From positions 3,596,001 to 3,660,000 of the forward strand of contig CP109468.1 in the NCBI GenBank assembly GCA_036227345.1: 64,000 nucleotides of DNA, given 5' to 3'. This stretch comes from Streptomyces sp. NBC_01463. GTDB taxonomy: Bacteria; Actinomycetota; Actinomycetes; Streptomycetales; Streptomycetaceae. Shown piece after piece: positions 29,415-38,951 of the stretch. The notes below the pieces were generated by a model. It did no database searches. It had not been told where the DNA came from and worked only from the letters and a program-made list of their open reading frames with translations. Numbering within the stretch: position 1 is the stretch's first letter; each line of letters begins with the position of its first letter. The translations under genes were made by a program, and so were the position numbers.

Positions 29415-30019
29415 TACGCACCCGCTCCCGCACGAGCACGAAGCAGAGCCGCGGGGGCGACGTCCTCGAGGGGCAGACCGCGGCGGGCCGCGATCTCCTC
29501 GGGACGCTGCAGGCCCTGGAGGGCCGCCACGGTCGCGTGCACGATGTTGATCGGGTTCGAAGAACCGAGCGACTTCGACAGGATGTCGTGAACGCCGGCG
29601 CACTCCAGGACGGCGCGCACCGGGCCACCGGCGATAACACCGGTACCGGGGGAAGCAGGCTTGAGCAGAACGACGCCCGCAGCCTTCTCGCCCTGGATCG
29701 GGTGAGGGATGGTGCCCTGGATACGCGGAACCTTGAAGAAGTTCTTCTTGGCTTCTTCCACGCCCTTGGCAATGGCCGCGGGAACTTCCTTGGCCTTGCC
29801 GTAACCGACACCGACGGTGCCGTCACCATCGCCCACCACGACCAGCGCGGTGAAGCTGAAGCGACGACCACCCTTCACAACCTTGGCGACACGGTTGATC
29901 GCGACGACGCGCTCGACGTACGCGGTCTTCTCGGCGGCAGCTGCGCCGCCGTCACGGCCCTTCCGGTCCCGCCGCTCGCCGCCACCGGCACCGCTTCCGC
30001 GGCGCTGGGGTCCAGCCAT
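29414..30019 (-). CDS. rpsE: Ribosomal protein S5
   Basis: 201 residues, against 167 in E. coli. The extra length is an N-terminal Gly/Arg-rich basic extension (about 35 residues). The conserved double-stranded-RNA-binding region begins [20 protein letters not shown], with the mRNA-entry helicase residues in this loop; [11 protein letters not shown] follows. S5 affects fidelity and is the site of spectinomycin resistance; the KVVKGGRRF loop is intact. It follows rplR by 47 nt. Confidence 0.97.
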   Translation of the reverse strand: MAGPQRRGSGAGGGERRDRKGRDGGAAAAEKTAYVERVVAINRVAKVVKGGRRFSFTALVVVGDGDGTVGVGYGKAKEVPAAIAKGVEEAKKNFFKVPRIQGTIPHPIQGEKAAGVVLLKPASPGTGVIAGGPVRAVLECAGVHDILSKSLGSSNPINIVHATVAALQGLQRPEEIAARRGLPLEDVAPAALLRARAGAGA

Positions 30020-30066
30020 TGGATTTACCTCTCTCTGTTACGTCCGCTGTGCGTAGGAACCGGGGC

Positions 30067-30450
30067 TTAGAACTTCAGCCCGGCTTCACGGGCGGCGTCA
30101 GCCAGAGCGGCAATCCGCCCGGCGTACTGGTTACCACCGCGGTCAAACACGACGGCCTCGACGCCTGCGGCCTTGGCACGCTCAGCGACCAGGGCGCCGA
30201 CCTGCTTGGCCTGGCTGCTCTTGTCGCCCTCGCCACCACGGATGGAGACGTCCAGGGTCGACGCCGACGCGAGCGTGTGGCCCGCGATGTCGTCGATGAC
30301 CTGAGCCACCATGTGGCGGTTGGAACGCGTCACAACCAAGCGCGGACGCTCCGGCGAACCGGAGATGTGCTTGCGGACGCGAATGTGGCGACGCTTGAGG
30401 GCTGCACGCTTGTACGCGTCGCCCTTGGCGATCTTTACGCCGTATGCCAT
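30067..30450 (-). CDS. rplR: Ribosomal protein L18
   Basis: 127 residues. It binds 5S rRNA with L5. [28 protein letters not shown] and [26 protein letters not shown] are typical. It lies 2 nt after rplF. Confidence 0.97.
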   Translation of the reverse strand: MAYGVKIAKGDAYKRAALKRRHIRVRKHISGSPERPRLVVTRSNRHMVAQVIDDIAGHTLASASTLDVSIRGGEGDKSSQAKQVGALVAERAKAAGVEAVVFDRGGNQYAGRIAALADAAREAGLKF

Positions 30451-30452
30451 CG

Positions 30453-30992
30453 CTACTTACCAGCCTTTCCGACCTTGCGGCGGATGACCTCGCCGGCGTA
30501 CTTGACGCCCTTGGCCTTGTACGGGTCAGGCTTCCGCAGCTTGCGGATCTTGGCCGCGGTCTCGCCGACCTTCTGCTTGTCGATGCCCTCGACGGTGAAC
30601 TTCGTGGGGGACTCCACCTTGAAGGTGATGCCCTCCGGGGCCTCGATCAGGATCGGGTGGCTGTAGCCCAGGGCGAACTCCAGATTGGAGCCCTTCGCCT
30701 GGACGCGGTAACCGACACCACTGATCTCGAGCGCCTTGATGTATCCCTGGGTCACGCCGGTGATCATGTTCGCCACCAGCGTGCGGGACAGGCCGTGAAG
30801 GGCCTTGTTCTGACGCTCGTCGTTCGGGCGGACGACGTTCAGAACGCCGTCCTCACCCTTGGTGACCTCGATCGGCGACGCAACGGTGTGCGCGAGGGTG
30901 CCCTTGGGGCCCTTCACTGCGACCGTGCGGCCATCGATGGTGACGTCCACACCGGCGGGAACCTGGATGGGGAGCTTGCCGATTCGCGACAT
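30453..30992 (-). CDS. rplF: Ribosomal protein L6
   Basis: 179 residues. [20 protein letters not shown] and the C-terminal [16 protein letters not shown] motif, which binds near the sarcin-ricin loop, identify it. Two copies of the L6 fold are present as usual. It lies 21 nt after rpsH. Confidence 0.98.
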   Translation of the reverse strand: MSRIGKLPIQVPAGVDVTIDGRTVAVKGPKGTLAHTVASPIEVTKGEDGVLNVVRPNDERQNKALHGLSRTLVANMITGVTQGYIKALEISGVGYRVQAKGSNLEFALGYSHPILIEAPEGITFKVESPTKFTVEGIDKQKVGETAAKIRKLRKPDPYKAKGVKYAGEVIRRKVGKAGK

Positions 30993-31013
30993 GAGCTATT
31001 CCTCCGTTCCCGA

Positions 31014-31412
31014 CTACCAGACGTAGGCGAGGACTTCCCCACCTACGCCCTTCTTGCTGGCCTGCTGGCCGGTCAGGAGACCGTGGGACGTGGAGATGAT
31101 CGCCACGCCCAGGCCGCCGAGAACCTTCGGCAGATTGGTGGACTTTGCGTATACACGCAGACCCGGCTTCGAGATTCGCTTGATGCCGGCGATCGAGCGC
31201 TCGCGGTTCGGGCCGAACTTCAGCTCGAGGACGAGGTTCTTGCCAACCTCGGCGTCCTCGACCTTCCAGCCCGTGATGAAGCCCTCCTGCTGGAGGATCT
31301 CCGCGATGTGCGACTTGATCTTGCTGTGCGGCATCGTGACGTCGTCGTGATACGCCGAGTTCGCGTTACGCAGACGCGTGAGCATGTCTGCGATGGGATC
31401 AGTCATGGTCAT
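31014..31412 (-). CDS. rpsH: Ribosomal protein S8
   Basis: 132 residues. [16 protein letters not shown] and the C-terminal [20 protein letters not shown] are invariant. S8 is a primary 16S rRNA binder and in E. coli the translational repressor of the spc operon. An ATG at 31412 with GAAGG about 7 nt upstream is chosen over one two codons later. It is separated from rpsN by 224 bp, the largest gap inside the spc operon here. Confidence 0.97.
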   Translation of the reverse strand: MTMTDPIADMLTRLRNANSAYHDDVTMPHSKIKSHIAEILQQEGFITGWKVEDAEVGKNLVLELKFGPNRERSIAGIKRISKPGLRVYAKSTNLPKVLGGLGVAIISTSHGLLTGQQASKKGVGGEVLAYVW

Positions 31413-31636
31413 GAGTTGGCCTTCGGCCTCTCTCGCCGGGGTTTCCTGTATGCGCCATCCCTCTCCCTACTCAGAGGCAGGACGGGTGCGGTGCGGGGAC
31501 CTACGGCGTAGTAAGTCGGTCTTGGGCGGCAGGCGCCCAACCCCACAAGCCTACGGCATGCGAGGACGGGCTCCTGCCGACCAGATGCTTACCGAGAGTC
31601 TCCGGTGATTCCCAACGCCCAAAGGGCGAAGGAGAA

Positions 31637-31822
31637 TTACCAGGAGCTCTTGGTCACGCCCGGCAGCTCGCCACGGTGAGCCATCTCACGAAGGCACACG
31701 CGGCACAGGCCGAACTTGCGGTAGACGGAGTGGGGCCGGCCGCAGCGCTGGCAGCGGGTGTACCCGCGAACGCCGAACTTCGGCTTACGGGCGGCCTTAG
31801 CGATCAGAGCCTTCTTCGCCAC
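31637..31822 (-). CDS. rpsN: Ribosomal protein S14, zinc-binding form
   Basis: 61 residues. Cys24, Cys27, Cys40 and Cys43 form the CxxC-x12-CxxC zinc site of the short C+ form, unlike the ~100-residue zinc-free type of E. coli. [11 protein letters not shown] ends the protein. It begins 2 nt after the rplE stop. Confidence 0.98.
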   Translation of the reverse strand: MAKKALIAKAARKPKFGVRGYTRCQRCGRPHSVYRKFGLCRVCLREMAHRGELPGVTKSSW

Positions 31823-31824
31823 GG

Positions 31825-32382
31825 TCAGTTCTCCTTGAACGGGAAGCCGAGGTGACGAAGGAGGGCACGACCCTCGTCGTCATTGGTCGCCGTGGTGACC
31901 ACGGTGATGTCCATGCCCCGGACCCGGTCGATCTTGTCCTGGTCGATCTCGTGGAACATGACCTGCTCCGTGAGACCGAAGGTGTAGTTGCCACGGCCGT
32001 CGAACTGCTTCGGCGACAGGCCACGGAAGTCACGGATACGCGGAAGCGCGAGCGACAGCGTACGGTCCAGGAACTCCCACATGCGGTCACCACGGAGGGT
32101 GACGTGGCAGCCGATCGGCTGCCCCTCGCGCAGCTTGAACTGCGCGATCGACTTGCGGGCCTTGGTGACGGCCGGCTTCTGACCGGTGATCGTGGTGAGG
32201 TCGCGCACGGCGCCATCGATCAGCTTGGAGTCGCGGGCGGCGTCGCCCACACCCATGTTGACCACGATCTTGACCAGACCGGGAATCTGCATGACGTTCT
32301 CGTAGGAGAACTCCTCACGCAGCTTGCCGGCGATTTCCTCGCGGTAGCGCGTCTTGAGACGCGGCGCTGTGGTGGTAGTCAT
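31825..32382 (-). CDS. rplE: Ribosomal protein L5
   Basis: 185 residues. [34 protein letters not shown] and [16 protein letters not shown] are diagnostic for L5, which anchors 5S rRNA and touches the P-site tRNA. The ATG overlaps the rplX stop by one base (TGATG). Confidence 0.98.
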   Translation of the reverse strand: MTTTTAPRLKTRYREEIAGKLREEFSYENVMQIPGLVKIVVNMGVGDAARDSKLIDGAVRDLTTITGQKPAVTKARKSIAQFKLREGQPIGCHVTLRGDRMWEFLDRTLSLALPRIRDFRGLSPKQFDGRGNYTFGLTEQVMFHEIDQDKIDRVRGMDITVVTTATNDDEGRALLRHLGFPFKEN

Positions 32383-32705
32383 CAGATGTCCTCACCGGTG
32401 CGCTTGGCAACGCGGATCTTGTTGCCCTCGTCGTCAAAGCGGTAGCCGACGCGAGTAACGACCTTGTTGCCGTCCTTCTCAACAACCAGCTGCACGTTGC
32501 TGACGTGGACGGGGGCCTCGGTCGTCACAATGCCACCGGTCTGCGAACCGCGAGCGGTCTGACCGGCCTTGGTGTGCTTCTTGACCCGGTTGACACCCTC
32601 GACGAGGACGCGGTCCTGAGCAGGGTAGGCAACGATGACCTTGCCCTGCTTGCCCTTGTCCTTACCGGTGATGACCTGAACCAGGTCGCCCTTCTTGATC
32701 TTCAT
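32382..32705 (-). CDS. rplX: Ribosomal protein L24
   Basis: 107 residues. The N-terminal KOW motif [20 protein letters not shown] is clear; L24 starts 50S assembly. It lies 2 nt after rplN and overlaps rplE by one base. Confidence 0.98.
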   Translation of the reverse strand: MKIKKGDLVQVITGKDKGKQGKVIVAYPAQDRVLVEGVNRVKKHTKAGQTARGSQTGGIVTTEAPVHVSNVQLVVEKDGNKVVTRVGYRFDDEGNKIRVAKRTGEDI

Positions 32706-32707
32706 GC

Positions 32708-33076
32708 TTACAGCACCTCCGGCGCGAGCGAGATGATCTTCATGAACTTCTTCTCGCGCAGCTCACGGCCCACCGGGCCGAAGATACGGGTGCCGCGGGG
32801 GTCGCCGTCGTTCTTGAGAATGACAGCGGCGTTCTCGTCGAAGCGGATGTACGAGCCATCCTGACGACGACGCTCCTTGACGGTGCGAACGATGACGGCC
32901 TTGACGACGTCACCCTTCTTCACGTTGCCACCGGGGATCGCGTCCTTGACGGTGGCGACGATGACGTCACCGATGCCCGCGTAGCGGCGACCCGAGCCAC
33001 CGAGAACACGGATGGTGAGAATTTCCTTCGCACCCGTGTTGTCGGCGACGCGCAGTCGCGACTCCTGCTGGATCAC
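32708..33076 (-). CDS. rplN: Ribosomal protein L14
   Basis: 122 residues. [19 protein letters not shown] and the C-terminal [20 protein letters not shown] are invariant. L14 contributes to inter-subunit bridges. The start codon is GTG. It is conventionally the first gene of the spc operon; two hairpins separate it from rpsQ. Confidence 0.98.
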   Translation of the reverse strand: MIQQESRLRVADNTGAKEILTIRVLGGSGRRYAGIGDVIVATVKDAIPGGNVKKGDVVKAVIVRTVKERRRQDGSYIRFDENAAVILKNDGDPRGTRIFGPVGRELREKKFMKIISLAPEVL

Positions 33077-33104
33077 GTCTATCTCCTGATCGTCTGCCGG
33101 TTCC

Positions 33105-33181
33105 CGGCGGGGGCCGCTCCGTTACCGGAACGGACCCCCGCCGAGCCTGGCGGAACCTGCCTGAGGGGAATGCCCCTCAGG
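33105..33181 (-). terminator. Two consecutive hairpins at the S10/spc operon boundary
   Basis: Hairpin 1: CGGCGGGGG at 33105-33113 pairs with 33135-33143, with an inner 4-bp stem TCCG/CGGA. Hairpin 2: CCTGAGGGG at 33160-33168 pairs perfectly with 33173-33181 around AATG. Both lie in the 107-bp gap after rpsQ on the minus strand. No T-tract follows, so attenuation or RNA processing is as possible as termination. Confidence 0.65.
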
Positions 33182-33183
33182 AA

Positions 33184-33468
33184 TTACTTGGCCTTCTCGA
33201 GGATCTCGACGACGCGCCAACGCTTCGTGGCGGACAGCGGCCGGGTCTCCATGAGGATGACACGGTCGCCGACGCCGGCGGCGTTCTGCTCGTCGTGAGC
33301 CTTGAGCTTGTTCGTACGGCGGATGACCTTGCCGTACAGCGCGTGCTTGACGCGGTCCTCGACAGCGACGACGACGGTCTTGTCCATCTTGTCGCTGACG
33401 ACCAGACCCTCACGGGTCTTCCGGAAACCGCGGTCAGTGTTCGTCTCAGTCACAGTCTTCTCGCTCAT
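33184..33468 (-). CDS. rpsQ: Ribosomal protein S17
   Basis: 94 residues. [20 protein letters not shown] and [19 protein letters not shown] identify S17, a 5'-domain assembly protein of 16S rRNA. Its ATG overlaps the rpmC stop by one base (TGATG). It ends the S10 operon by the conventional division. Confidence 0.97.
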   Translation of the reverse strand: MSEKTVTETNTDRGFRKTREGLVVSDKMDKTVVVAVEDRVKHALYGKVIRRTNKLKAHDEQNAAGVGDRVILMETRPLSATKRWRVVEILEKAK

Positions 33469-33692
33469 CAGACGCTCTCCACCGTCTCGATGCCGAGCTC
33501 GCGCTCGCGCATCAGGGTGTAGATCCGGGCGATGTCCTTACGGACGGACTTGAGCCGGCCGTGGTTCTCGAGCTGTCCGGTCGCCGCCTGGAAGCGGAGG
33601 TTGAACAGCTCTTCCTTGGCCTCGCGGAGCTTGTTGAGGAGCTCCTCGTTGCCCAGCTCGCGCAGCTCGGACGTCTTGGTACCGGCCGACAT
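33468..33692 (-). CDS. rpmC: Ribosomal protein L29
   Basis: 74 residues. [27 protein letters not shown] is the family signature; L29 lies by the tunnel exit and helps dock SRP and trigger factor. ATG 33692 is chosen over a GTG one codon upstream because AGGTGAG is then about 7 nt away and the stop of rplP forms TGATG with it. Confidence 0.95.
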   Translation of the reverse strand: MSAGTKTSELRELGNEELLNKLREAKEELFNLRFQAATGQLENHGRLKSVRKDIARIYTLMRERELGIETVESV

Positions 33693-34111
33693 CACGACTC
33701 ACCTGCCTCGCGCCGAACAATCCGGCACTTCATCGGAAGCTTGTGAGCAGCGCGGGTGAGCGCCTCACGAGCAATCTTCTCGTTCGGGTAGGACAGCTCG
33801 AACATCACCCGGCCCGGCTTGACGTTCGCGATCCACCACTCGGGAGAACCCTTACCGGAACCCATGCGGGTCTCGGCAGGCTTCTTCGTCAGGGGACGGT
33901 CCGGGTAGATGTTGATCCAGACCTTGCCGCCACGCTTGATGTGACGGGTCATCGCGATACGAGCGGACTCGATCTGACGGTTCGTCACGTACGCCGGGGT
34001 CAGCGCCTGGATGCCGTACTCGCCGAACGCAACCTGCGTGCCACCCTTGGACATACCGCTGCGCTTCGGGTGGTGCTGCTTGCGGTGCTTGACCCTACGG
34101 GGGATCAGCAT
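33692..34111 (-). CDS. rplP: Ribosomal protein L16
   Basis: 139 residues. [19 protein letters not shown] and [20 protein letters not shown] are invariant; L16 organises the A-site tRNA region of the 50S. It lies 5 nt after rpsC and overlaps rpmC by one base. Confidence 0.98.
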   Translation of the reverse strand: MLIPRRVKHRKQHHPKRSGMSKGGTQVAFGEYGIQALTPAYVTNRQIESARIAMTRHIKRGGKVWINIYPDRPLTKKPAETRMGSGKGSPEWWIANVKPGRVMFELSYPNEKIAREALTRAAHKLPMKCRIVRREAGES

Positions 34112-34116
34112 TTCGG

Positions 34117-34953
34117 TCAGGCCTCCGTTCCGGTGCTCTCAGCAGCCGGAGCAGCGGCGGGCGCCTCGGCCTTGGGGGCCTCGGCGGCCGGAGCCGACTG
34201 CTGCGGCTTGCGGCCGCGACCGCCACGCTCGCCACCACGGCCACCGCGGCCGGCCGGACGGTCAGCGCCGCCACGGGCCGGGCGGTTGCCCGCACGGGCA
34301 GCAGCGTTCTCGGCGCGGACCTCGGCGATGTTCTTGACGTCGCCCTTGTAGATCCAGACCTTCACGCCGATGCGGCCGAAGGTCGTCTTGGCCTCGAAGA
34401 AGCCGTAGTCGACGTTCGCACGGAGGGTGTGCAGGGGCACGCGGCCCTCGCGGTAGAACTCCGAGCGGGACATCTCGGCGCCGCCGAGGCGACCGCCGCA
34501 CTGGATCTTGATGCCCTTGGCGCCGGCCTTCATCGAGCTCTGCATGCTCTTACGCATGGCCCGACGGAAGGAGACGCGGGAGGAGAGCTGCTCGGCGACG
34601 GCCTGGGCCACCAGCTGAGCGTCCACCTCGGGGTTCTTGACCTCGAGGATGTTCAGCTGGACCTGCTTGCCGGTCAGCTTCTCCAGCTCGCCACGGATGC
34701 GGTCGGCCTCGGCGCCGCGGCGGCCGATGACGATGCCCGGGCGGGCGGTGTGGATGTCAACGCGGACGCGGTCGCGGGTGCGCTCGATCTCAACCTTCGA
34801 GATGCCGGCTCGCTCCATGCCCTTCGTCATCATGCGACGAATGGCGACGTCTTCCTTGACGTAGTCCTTGTACAGCTTGTCGGCGTACCAACGGGACTTG
34901 AAGTCCGTGGTAATGCCGAGCCGGAACCCGTGCGGGTTTACCTTCTGGCCCAT
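34117..34953 (-). CDS. rpsC: Ribosomal protein S3 with long C-terminal tail
   Basis: 278 residues against 233 in E. coli. The KH domain with [16 protein letters not shown] and the C-terminal [17 protein letters not shown] (mRNA entry site) are normal. After about residue 213 comes a Gly/Arg-rich segment and then an Ala/Pro/Glu tail (~65 residues), a low-complexity actinobacterial extension. The start overlaps the rplV stop (TAATG). Confidence 0.97.
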   Translation of the reverse strand: MGQKVNPHGFRLGITTDFKSRWYADKLYKDYVKEDVAIRRMMTKGMERAGISKVEIERTRDRVRVDIHTARPGIVIGRRGAEADRIRGELEKLTGKQVQLNILEVKNPEVDAQLVAQAVAEQLSSRVSFRRAMRKSMQSSMKAGAKGIKIQCGGRLGGAEMSRSEFYREGRVPLHTLRANVDYGFFEAKTTFGRIGVKVWIYKGDVKNIAEVRAENAAARAGNRPARGGADRPAGRGGRGGERGGRGRKPQQSAPAAEAPKAEAPAAAPAAESTGTEA

Positions 34954-35300
34954 TACCGGGTTCCTTCCTTGCTGCTGACGACCACGGTGATGTGGCTGGT
35001 CCGCTTACGGATCCGGTAGGCACGGCCCTGAGCACGCGGACGGAACCGCTTCAGGGTCGGGCCCTCGTCCACGTACGCCTCGCTGATGACCAGCGAAGAG
35101 GCGTCAGGGTGGTCGTAGTTGTGTGCAGCGTTGGCAATGGCGCTGTCGAGCACCTTGCCAACCGGCACGCTCGCGGCCTGCGGGGCGAAACGCAGGACCG
35201 CCTGAGCCTCCGTGGCATCCATGCCACGGATGAGGTCCACCACTCGGCGGGCCTTCATGGGCGTGACGCGGATGTACCGCGCCTGGGCCCTGGCTTCCAT
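34953..35300 (-). CDS. rplV: Ribosomal protein L22
   Basis: 115 residues starting [20 protein letters not shown], which fits the family length. GAAGGG lies about 6 nt before this ATG. In-frame starts 24 and 36 nt upstream (ATG, GTG) would add 8 or 12 unconserved residues. The C-terminal hairpin [18 protein letters not shown] lines the exit tunnel and is the usual site of macrolide resistance changes. Confidence 0.92.
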   Translation of the reverse strand: MEARAQARYIRVTPMKARRVVDLIRGMDATEAQAVLRFAPQAASVPVGKVLDSAIANAAHNYDHPDASSLVISEAYVDEGPTLKRFRPRAQGRAYRIRKRTSHITVVVSSKEGTR

Positions 35301-35342
35301 GGTTGTCCCTTCGGTGTGAGTCATAGTCGTTTCCACCCCGCG

Positions 35343-35624
35343 CTAGCGGCGCTTCGACTTCCGGTCGTCCTTGACGTGGCCGCGGAAGGTGCGAGTCGGC
35401 GAGAACTCGCCGAGCTTGTGGCCGACCATCGACTCGGTGACGAACACCGGGACGTGGATCTTGCCGTTGTGCACCGCGATGGTGTGACCCAGCATGGCCG
35501 GGATGATCATCGAGCGACGGGACCAGGTCTTGATGACGTTCTTGGTGCCAGCTTCGTTCTGGACATCCACCTTCTTGACGAGGTGGCCGTCGACGAAGGG
35601 CCCCTTCTTGAGACTGCGCGGCAT
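35343..35624 (-). CDS. rpsS: Ribosomal protein S19
   Basis: 93 residues. [19 protein letters not shown] and [16 protein letters not shown] are invariant; with S13 it forms the head of the 30S. It lies 12 nt after rplB. Confidence 0.98.
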   Translation of the reverse strand: MPRSLKKGPFVDGHLVKKVDVQNEAGTKNVIKTWSRRSMIIPAMLGHTIAVHNGKIHVPVFVTESMVGHKLGEFSPTRTFRGHVKDDRKSKRR

Positions 35625-35636
35625 CTAAACCCGCTC

Positions 35637-36473
35637 CTAGCGCTTCTTGTTCGTCTTGCGGCGGCGGACGATGTACTTGCTCGATGCCTTCTTCGGCGAG
35701 CGAGTACGACCCTCCTTCTGACCCCACGGCGAGACCGGGTGACGTCCACCGGAGGTCTTGCCTTCACCACCACCGTGCGGGTGGTCGACCGGGTTCATCG
35801 CGACACCGCGGACGGACGGGCGAACGCCCTTCCAGCGCATGCGACCGGCCTTGCCCCAGTTGATGTTCGACTGCTCGGCGTTGCCGACCTCACCGATCGT
35901 GGCGCGGCAGCGGGCGTCGACCAGGCGGATCTCACCCGACGGCATACGAAGGTGGGCCATGGTGCCCTCCTTCGCCAGCAGCTGCACGGAGGCACCCGCG
36001 GAACGGGCGAACTTCGCGCCGCCGCCGGGCCGCAGCTCGATGGCGTGGATGGTCGTACCGACCGGGATGTTGCGCAGCGCCAGGTTGTTGCCGGGCTTGA
36101 TGTCGGCGGCCGGGCCGTTCTCGACACGGTCGCCCTGCGTCAGGCCACGCGGCGCGATGATGTAGCGCTTCTCGCCGTCCGCGTAGTGCAGGAGCGCGAT
36201 GCGCGCGGTGCGGTTCGGGTCGTACTCGATGTGCGCGACCTTGGCCGGCACGCCGTCCTTGTCGTGACGACGGAAGTCGATCACGCGGTAGGCGCGCTTG
36301 TGGCCACCACCCTGGTGGCGAACGGTCACACGACCGGTGTTGTTACGGCCGCCCTTGCTGTGCAGGGGGCGGACCAGCGACTTCTCCGGCGTGGACCGCG
36401 TGATCTCGACAAAGTCGGCGACGCTGGAGCCACGACGGCCCGGGGTCGTCGGCTTGTACTTGCGGATACCCAT
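35637..36473 (-). CDS. rplB: Ribosomal protein L2
   Basis: 278 residues. [31 protein letters not shown] and the peptidyl-transferase-proximal [16 protein letters not shown] with its conserved His are present. L2 is required for subunit association. It lies 39 nt after rplW. Confidence 0.98.
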   Translation of the reverse strand: MGIRKYKPTTPGRRGSSVADFVEITRSTPEKSLVRPLHSKGGRNNTGRVTVRHQGGGHKRAYRVIDFRRHDKDGVPAKVAHIEYDPNRTARIALLHYADGEKRYIIAPRGLTQGDRVENGPAADIKPGNNLALRNIPVGTTIHAIELRPGGGAKFARSAGASVQLLAKEGTMAHLRMPSGEIRLVDARCRATIGEVGNAEQSNINWGKAGRMRWKGVRPSVRGVAMNPVDHPHGGGEGKTSGGRHPVSPWGQKEGRTRSPKKASSKYIVRRRKTNKKR

Positions 36474-36512
36474 TTCTCAGTCCTCGTCCGATTCCGGACG
36501 ACTCGACCTCCG

Positions 36513-36836
36513 TTAGGAGGTCGGGCCGCCGAAGATGTCGATTCGGTCGCCCTCAGCGAGGGTCACGATGGCGCGCTTGGTGTCAGCGCGCTTGCCGAAA
36601 CCGGTCTTGGTGCGCTTGCGCTTACCCTGACGGTTGATCGTGTTGACCCCGGTGACCTTGACCGAGAAGACCGCTTCCACGGCCTGCTTGATCTGGGTCT
36701 TGTTGGAGCCGGGCGCGACGATGAACGTGTACTTGTTCTCGTCGAGCAGCGCGTAGCTCTTCTCCGAAACAACCGGCTTGACGAGAACGTCACGCGGGTC
36801 GGAGTAGGTCTTGCTGGTAACGGTCGCCTCACTCAT
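36513..36836 (-). CDS. rplW: Ribosomal protein L23
   Basis: 107 residues. [21 protein letters not shown] and [21 protein letters not shown] are typical. L23 is the docking site for trigger factor and SRP at the tunnel exit. Its ATG overlaps the rplD stop by one base. Confidence 0.98.
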   Translation of the reverse strand: MSEATVTSKTYSDPRDVLVKPVVSEKSYALLDENKYTFIVAPGSNKTQIKQAVEAVFSVKVTGVNTINRQGKRKRTKTGFGKRADTKRAIVTLAEGDRIDIFGGPTS

Positions 36837-37486
36837 CAGGCGTCGCTCCCTTCGGTCTCAGCGGTCTGGGGGCCAGACACGAAGGACTCGAAAGCGGCCT
36901 GGGTGAAGACCACGTCGTCAGAGACGATCACGTCGTACGTGTTCAGCTGGCCCGGGTCCAGGATGTGCACCTGGGGCAGGTTGCGTGCGGAGAGCCACGC
37001 GGCCTCGTCGCTGCGCTCGACGACCAGGAGCACGTTGTTGCGCTCCGAGATCTTGCCGAGCAGCGTCTTGACGGCCTTGGTGGAGATCGCGCTCTCGACC
37101 ACGCCGGTGACGACGTGGATGCGGGAGTGACGCGCCCGGTCCGACAGGGCACCGCGCAGGGCGGCGGCCTTCATCTTCTTCGGGGTGCGCTGCGAGTAGT
37201 CGCGCGGCTTGGGGCCGTGCACGACGCCACCGCCGACGAACTGCGGCGCACGGGTCGAACCCTGACGGGCGCGGCCGGTGCCCTTCTGGCGGTACGGCTT
37301 GCGGCCACCACCACGGACTTCACCGCGGCGCTTGGTCGAGTGCGTGCCCTGACGGGCAGCTGCCAGCTGTGCGACAACGACCTGGTGGATCAGCGGAACG
37401 CTGGTCTTCGCGTCGAAGATCTCCGCGGGGAGCTCGACGGTACCGGCCTTGTCGCCTGCCGGCGAAAGGATGTCAATGGTGCTCAT
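36836..37486 (-). CDS. rplD: Ribosomal protein L4
   Basis: 216 residues starting [15 protein letters not shown]. The tunnel loop [20 protein letters not shown] is intact; in E. coli L4 also represses its own S10 operon, and whether this holds in Streptomyces is unknown. It lies 4 nt after the rplC stop. Confidence 0.97.
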   Translation of the reverse strand: MSTIDILSPAGDKAGTVELPAEIFDAKTSVPLIHQVVVAQLAAARQGTHSTKRRGEVRGGGRKPYRQKGTGRARQGSTRAPQFVGGGVVHGPKPRDYSQRTPKKMKAAALRGALSDRARHSRIHVVTGVVESAISTKAVKTLLGKISERNNVLLVVERSDEAAWLSARNLPQVHILDPGQLNTYDVIVSDDVVFTQAAFESFVSGPQTAETEGSDA

Positions 37487-37490
37487 TACC

Positions 37491-38135
37491 TCAAGCCCCC
37501 TTGGCCGCGGTACGGACCAGGACGAGGCCGCCGTTCGGACCGGGGACCGCGCCCTTGATGAGCAGCAGACCCTTCTCCGCGTCAACCGCGTGGATGGTCA
37601 GGTTCTGGGTGGTGACGCGCTCGTTGCCCATCCGGCCGGCCATGCGCATGCCCTTGAAGACACGCCCAGGGGTGGCGCAGCCACCGATCGAACCGGGGGA
37701 ACGGTGCTTGCGCTGGACGCCGTGTCCGGCGCCGAGGCCCTTGAAGTTGTGACGCTTCATGACACCGGCGAAGCCCTTGCCCTTGCTCTTGCCCGTGACG
37801 TCAACCTTGACGCCGGACTCGAACACCTGGGCGGTGATCTCCTGGCCCAGCGTGTACTCGCTGGCGTCAGGGGTGCGGAGCTCCACCAGGTGGCGGCGCG
37901 GGGTCACGTCGGCCTTGGCGAAGTGGCCCTTGAGGGGCTTGTTCACCTTGCGCGGGTCGATCTCGCCGAAGGCGATCTGGACCGACTCGTAGCCGTCGCT
38001 GTCGTTCGTACGAACCTGCGTCACGACGCACGGACCGGCCTTGACGACGGTCACCGGGACAACCCGGTTGTTCTCGTCCCAGACCTGGGTCATGCCGAGC
38101 TTCTCGCCCAGGACGCCCTTGATGTTCTTGCTCAT
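37491..38135 (-). CDS. rplC: Ribosomal protein L3
   Basis: 214 residues. [20 protein letters not shown] and [20 protein letters not shown], the long loop reaching the peptidyl transferase centre, are diagnostic. It lies 14 nt after rpsJ. Confidence 0.98.
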   Translation of the reverse strand: MSKNIKGVLGEKLGMTQVWDENNRVVPVTVVKAGPCVVTQVRTNDSDGYESVQIAFGEIDPRKVNKPLKGHFAKADVTPRRHLVELRTPDASEYTLGQEITAQVFESGVKVDVTGKSKGKGFAGVMKRHNFKGLGAGHGVQRKHRSPGSIGGCATPGRVFKGMRMAGRMGNERVTTQNLTIHAVDAEKGLLLIKGAVPGPNGGLVLVRTAAKGA

Positions 38136-38149
38136 CTCGGCCCGTCCCC

Positions 38150-38458
38150 TCAGAGCTTGATCTCGATGTCGACGCCCGCCGGCAGGTCGAGGCGCATCAG
38201 CGAGTCAACCGTCTTCGGCGTGGGGTCGAGAATGTCGATGAGGCGCTTGTGCGTGCGCATCTCGAAGTGCTCGCGAGAGTCCTTGTACTTGTGCGGCGAC
38301 TTGATGACGCAGTACACGTTCTTCTCAGTGGGCAGCGGCACCGGGCCCGCGACCGACGCACCAGTGCGGGTCACCGTCTCGACGATCTTCTTCGCCGAGG
38401 AGTCGATGACCTCGTGGTCGTAGGCCTTGAGCCGGATGCGGATCTTCTGTCCCGCCAT
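38150..38458 (-). CDS. rpsJ: Ribosomal protein S10
   Basis: 102 residues. [20 protein letters not shown] and [19 protein letters not shown] are invariant. S10 also acts as NusE, binding NusG during transcription-translation coupling. It is the first gene of the S10-spc supercluster and has a long leader with a structured element shared with rpsL. Confidence 0.98.
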   Translation of the reverse strand: MAGQKIRIRLKAYDHEVIDSSAKKIVETVTRTGASVAGPVPLPTEKNVYCVIKSPHKYKDSREHFEMRTHKRLIDILDPTPKTVDSLMRLDLPAGVDIEIKL

Positions 38459-38519
38459 GGCTACTAGTAGTCCTGTCTCTCGTAACGCTCTGGAACCCGG
38501 GGTTCTGATTACTCCGCCT

Positions 38520-38547
38520 CCGACCCACGCGGTCGGGCGTGTCGCAT
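38520..38547 (-). promoter_or_regulatory. Conserved leader element of the S10 operon (copy 1)
   Basis: A 28-nt segment matches 48324-48351 in the rpsL leader at 26 of 28 positions, in the same orientation relative to its operon. It contains a 6-bp stem (CCGACC at 38520-38525, GGTCGG at 38531-38536) around a 5-nt loop. It lies 62-89 nt upstream of the rpsJ start codon. Confidence 0.7.
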
Positions 38548-38774
38548 CCCCTCTACGAAAATCTCCCGAAGGAGATCCCAACCAAGGGGGTGCGGGCCTG
38601 AGACCGCGGATGCCGGGGGAGGAACCCCACCGGGCGCCTGGCCGGTGCCACACATTGCTTCCCGAAAGATTCCCGTACGTCCGGCCCATGGGGCCGACGA
38701 GTACTGTGGGACTCGCTTCCGGTCCTCCCGGCGGGAGGCGCGCAGCATTGACACTCAACCGAGCAACCTGGTCA

Positions 38775-38805
38775 GTGTGCCATACGGGGCACGAGCCTGG
38801 CCAAT
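38775..38805 (-). promoter_or_regulatory. Candidate promoter of the S10 operon
   Basis: On the minus strand TTGGCC (38805-38800) and CACACT (38780-38775) are 19 bp apart. This is a weak match and the spacing is long. It would give a leader of about 300 nt before rpsJ. Confidence 0.35.
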
Positions 38806-38885
38806 CGGGCGGAGGATCTTACCCCCCGCTCCACCGTGGTCAAACGCGGGCACGAACCGCCAGCCCGGCCCCTCGCGATATTCGG

Positions 38886-38915
38886 TCGAGTGCCGTATGT
38901 CCCCGCCCCTACAGT
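38886..38915 (+). promoter_or_regulatory. Candidate promoter of the RNA-repair operon
   Basis: TCGAGT (38886-38891), an 18-bp spacer and TACAGT (38910-38915) precede the start codon at 38952. The predicted 5' leader is ~30 nt with GGGGG about 9 nt before the ATG. The -35 is weak. Confidence 0.4.
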
Positions 38916-38951
38916 GACCGGCCGGGACGGCGACTCACGGGGGCAGCGAAC

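Larger units (their letters stand above)
38459..38951. other. Divergent regulatory region between rpsJ and the RNA-repair operon
   Basis: 493 bp without a convincing gene. It should contain the rpsJ promoter and a long rpsJ leader (minus) and the promoter of the RNA-repair operon (plus). The shared leader element at 38520-38547 and the candidate promoters are listed separately. A further short hairpin (ATCTCCCGAAGGAGAT at 38571-38586 on the plus strand) is also in the rpsJ leader. Confidence 0.7.
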
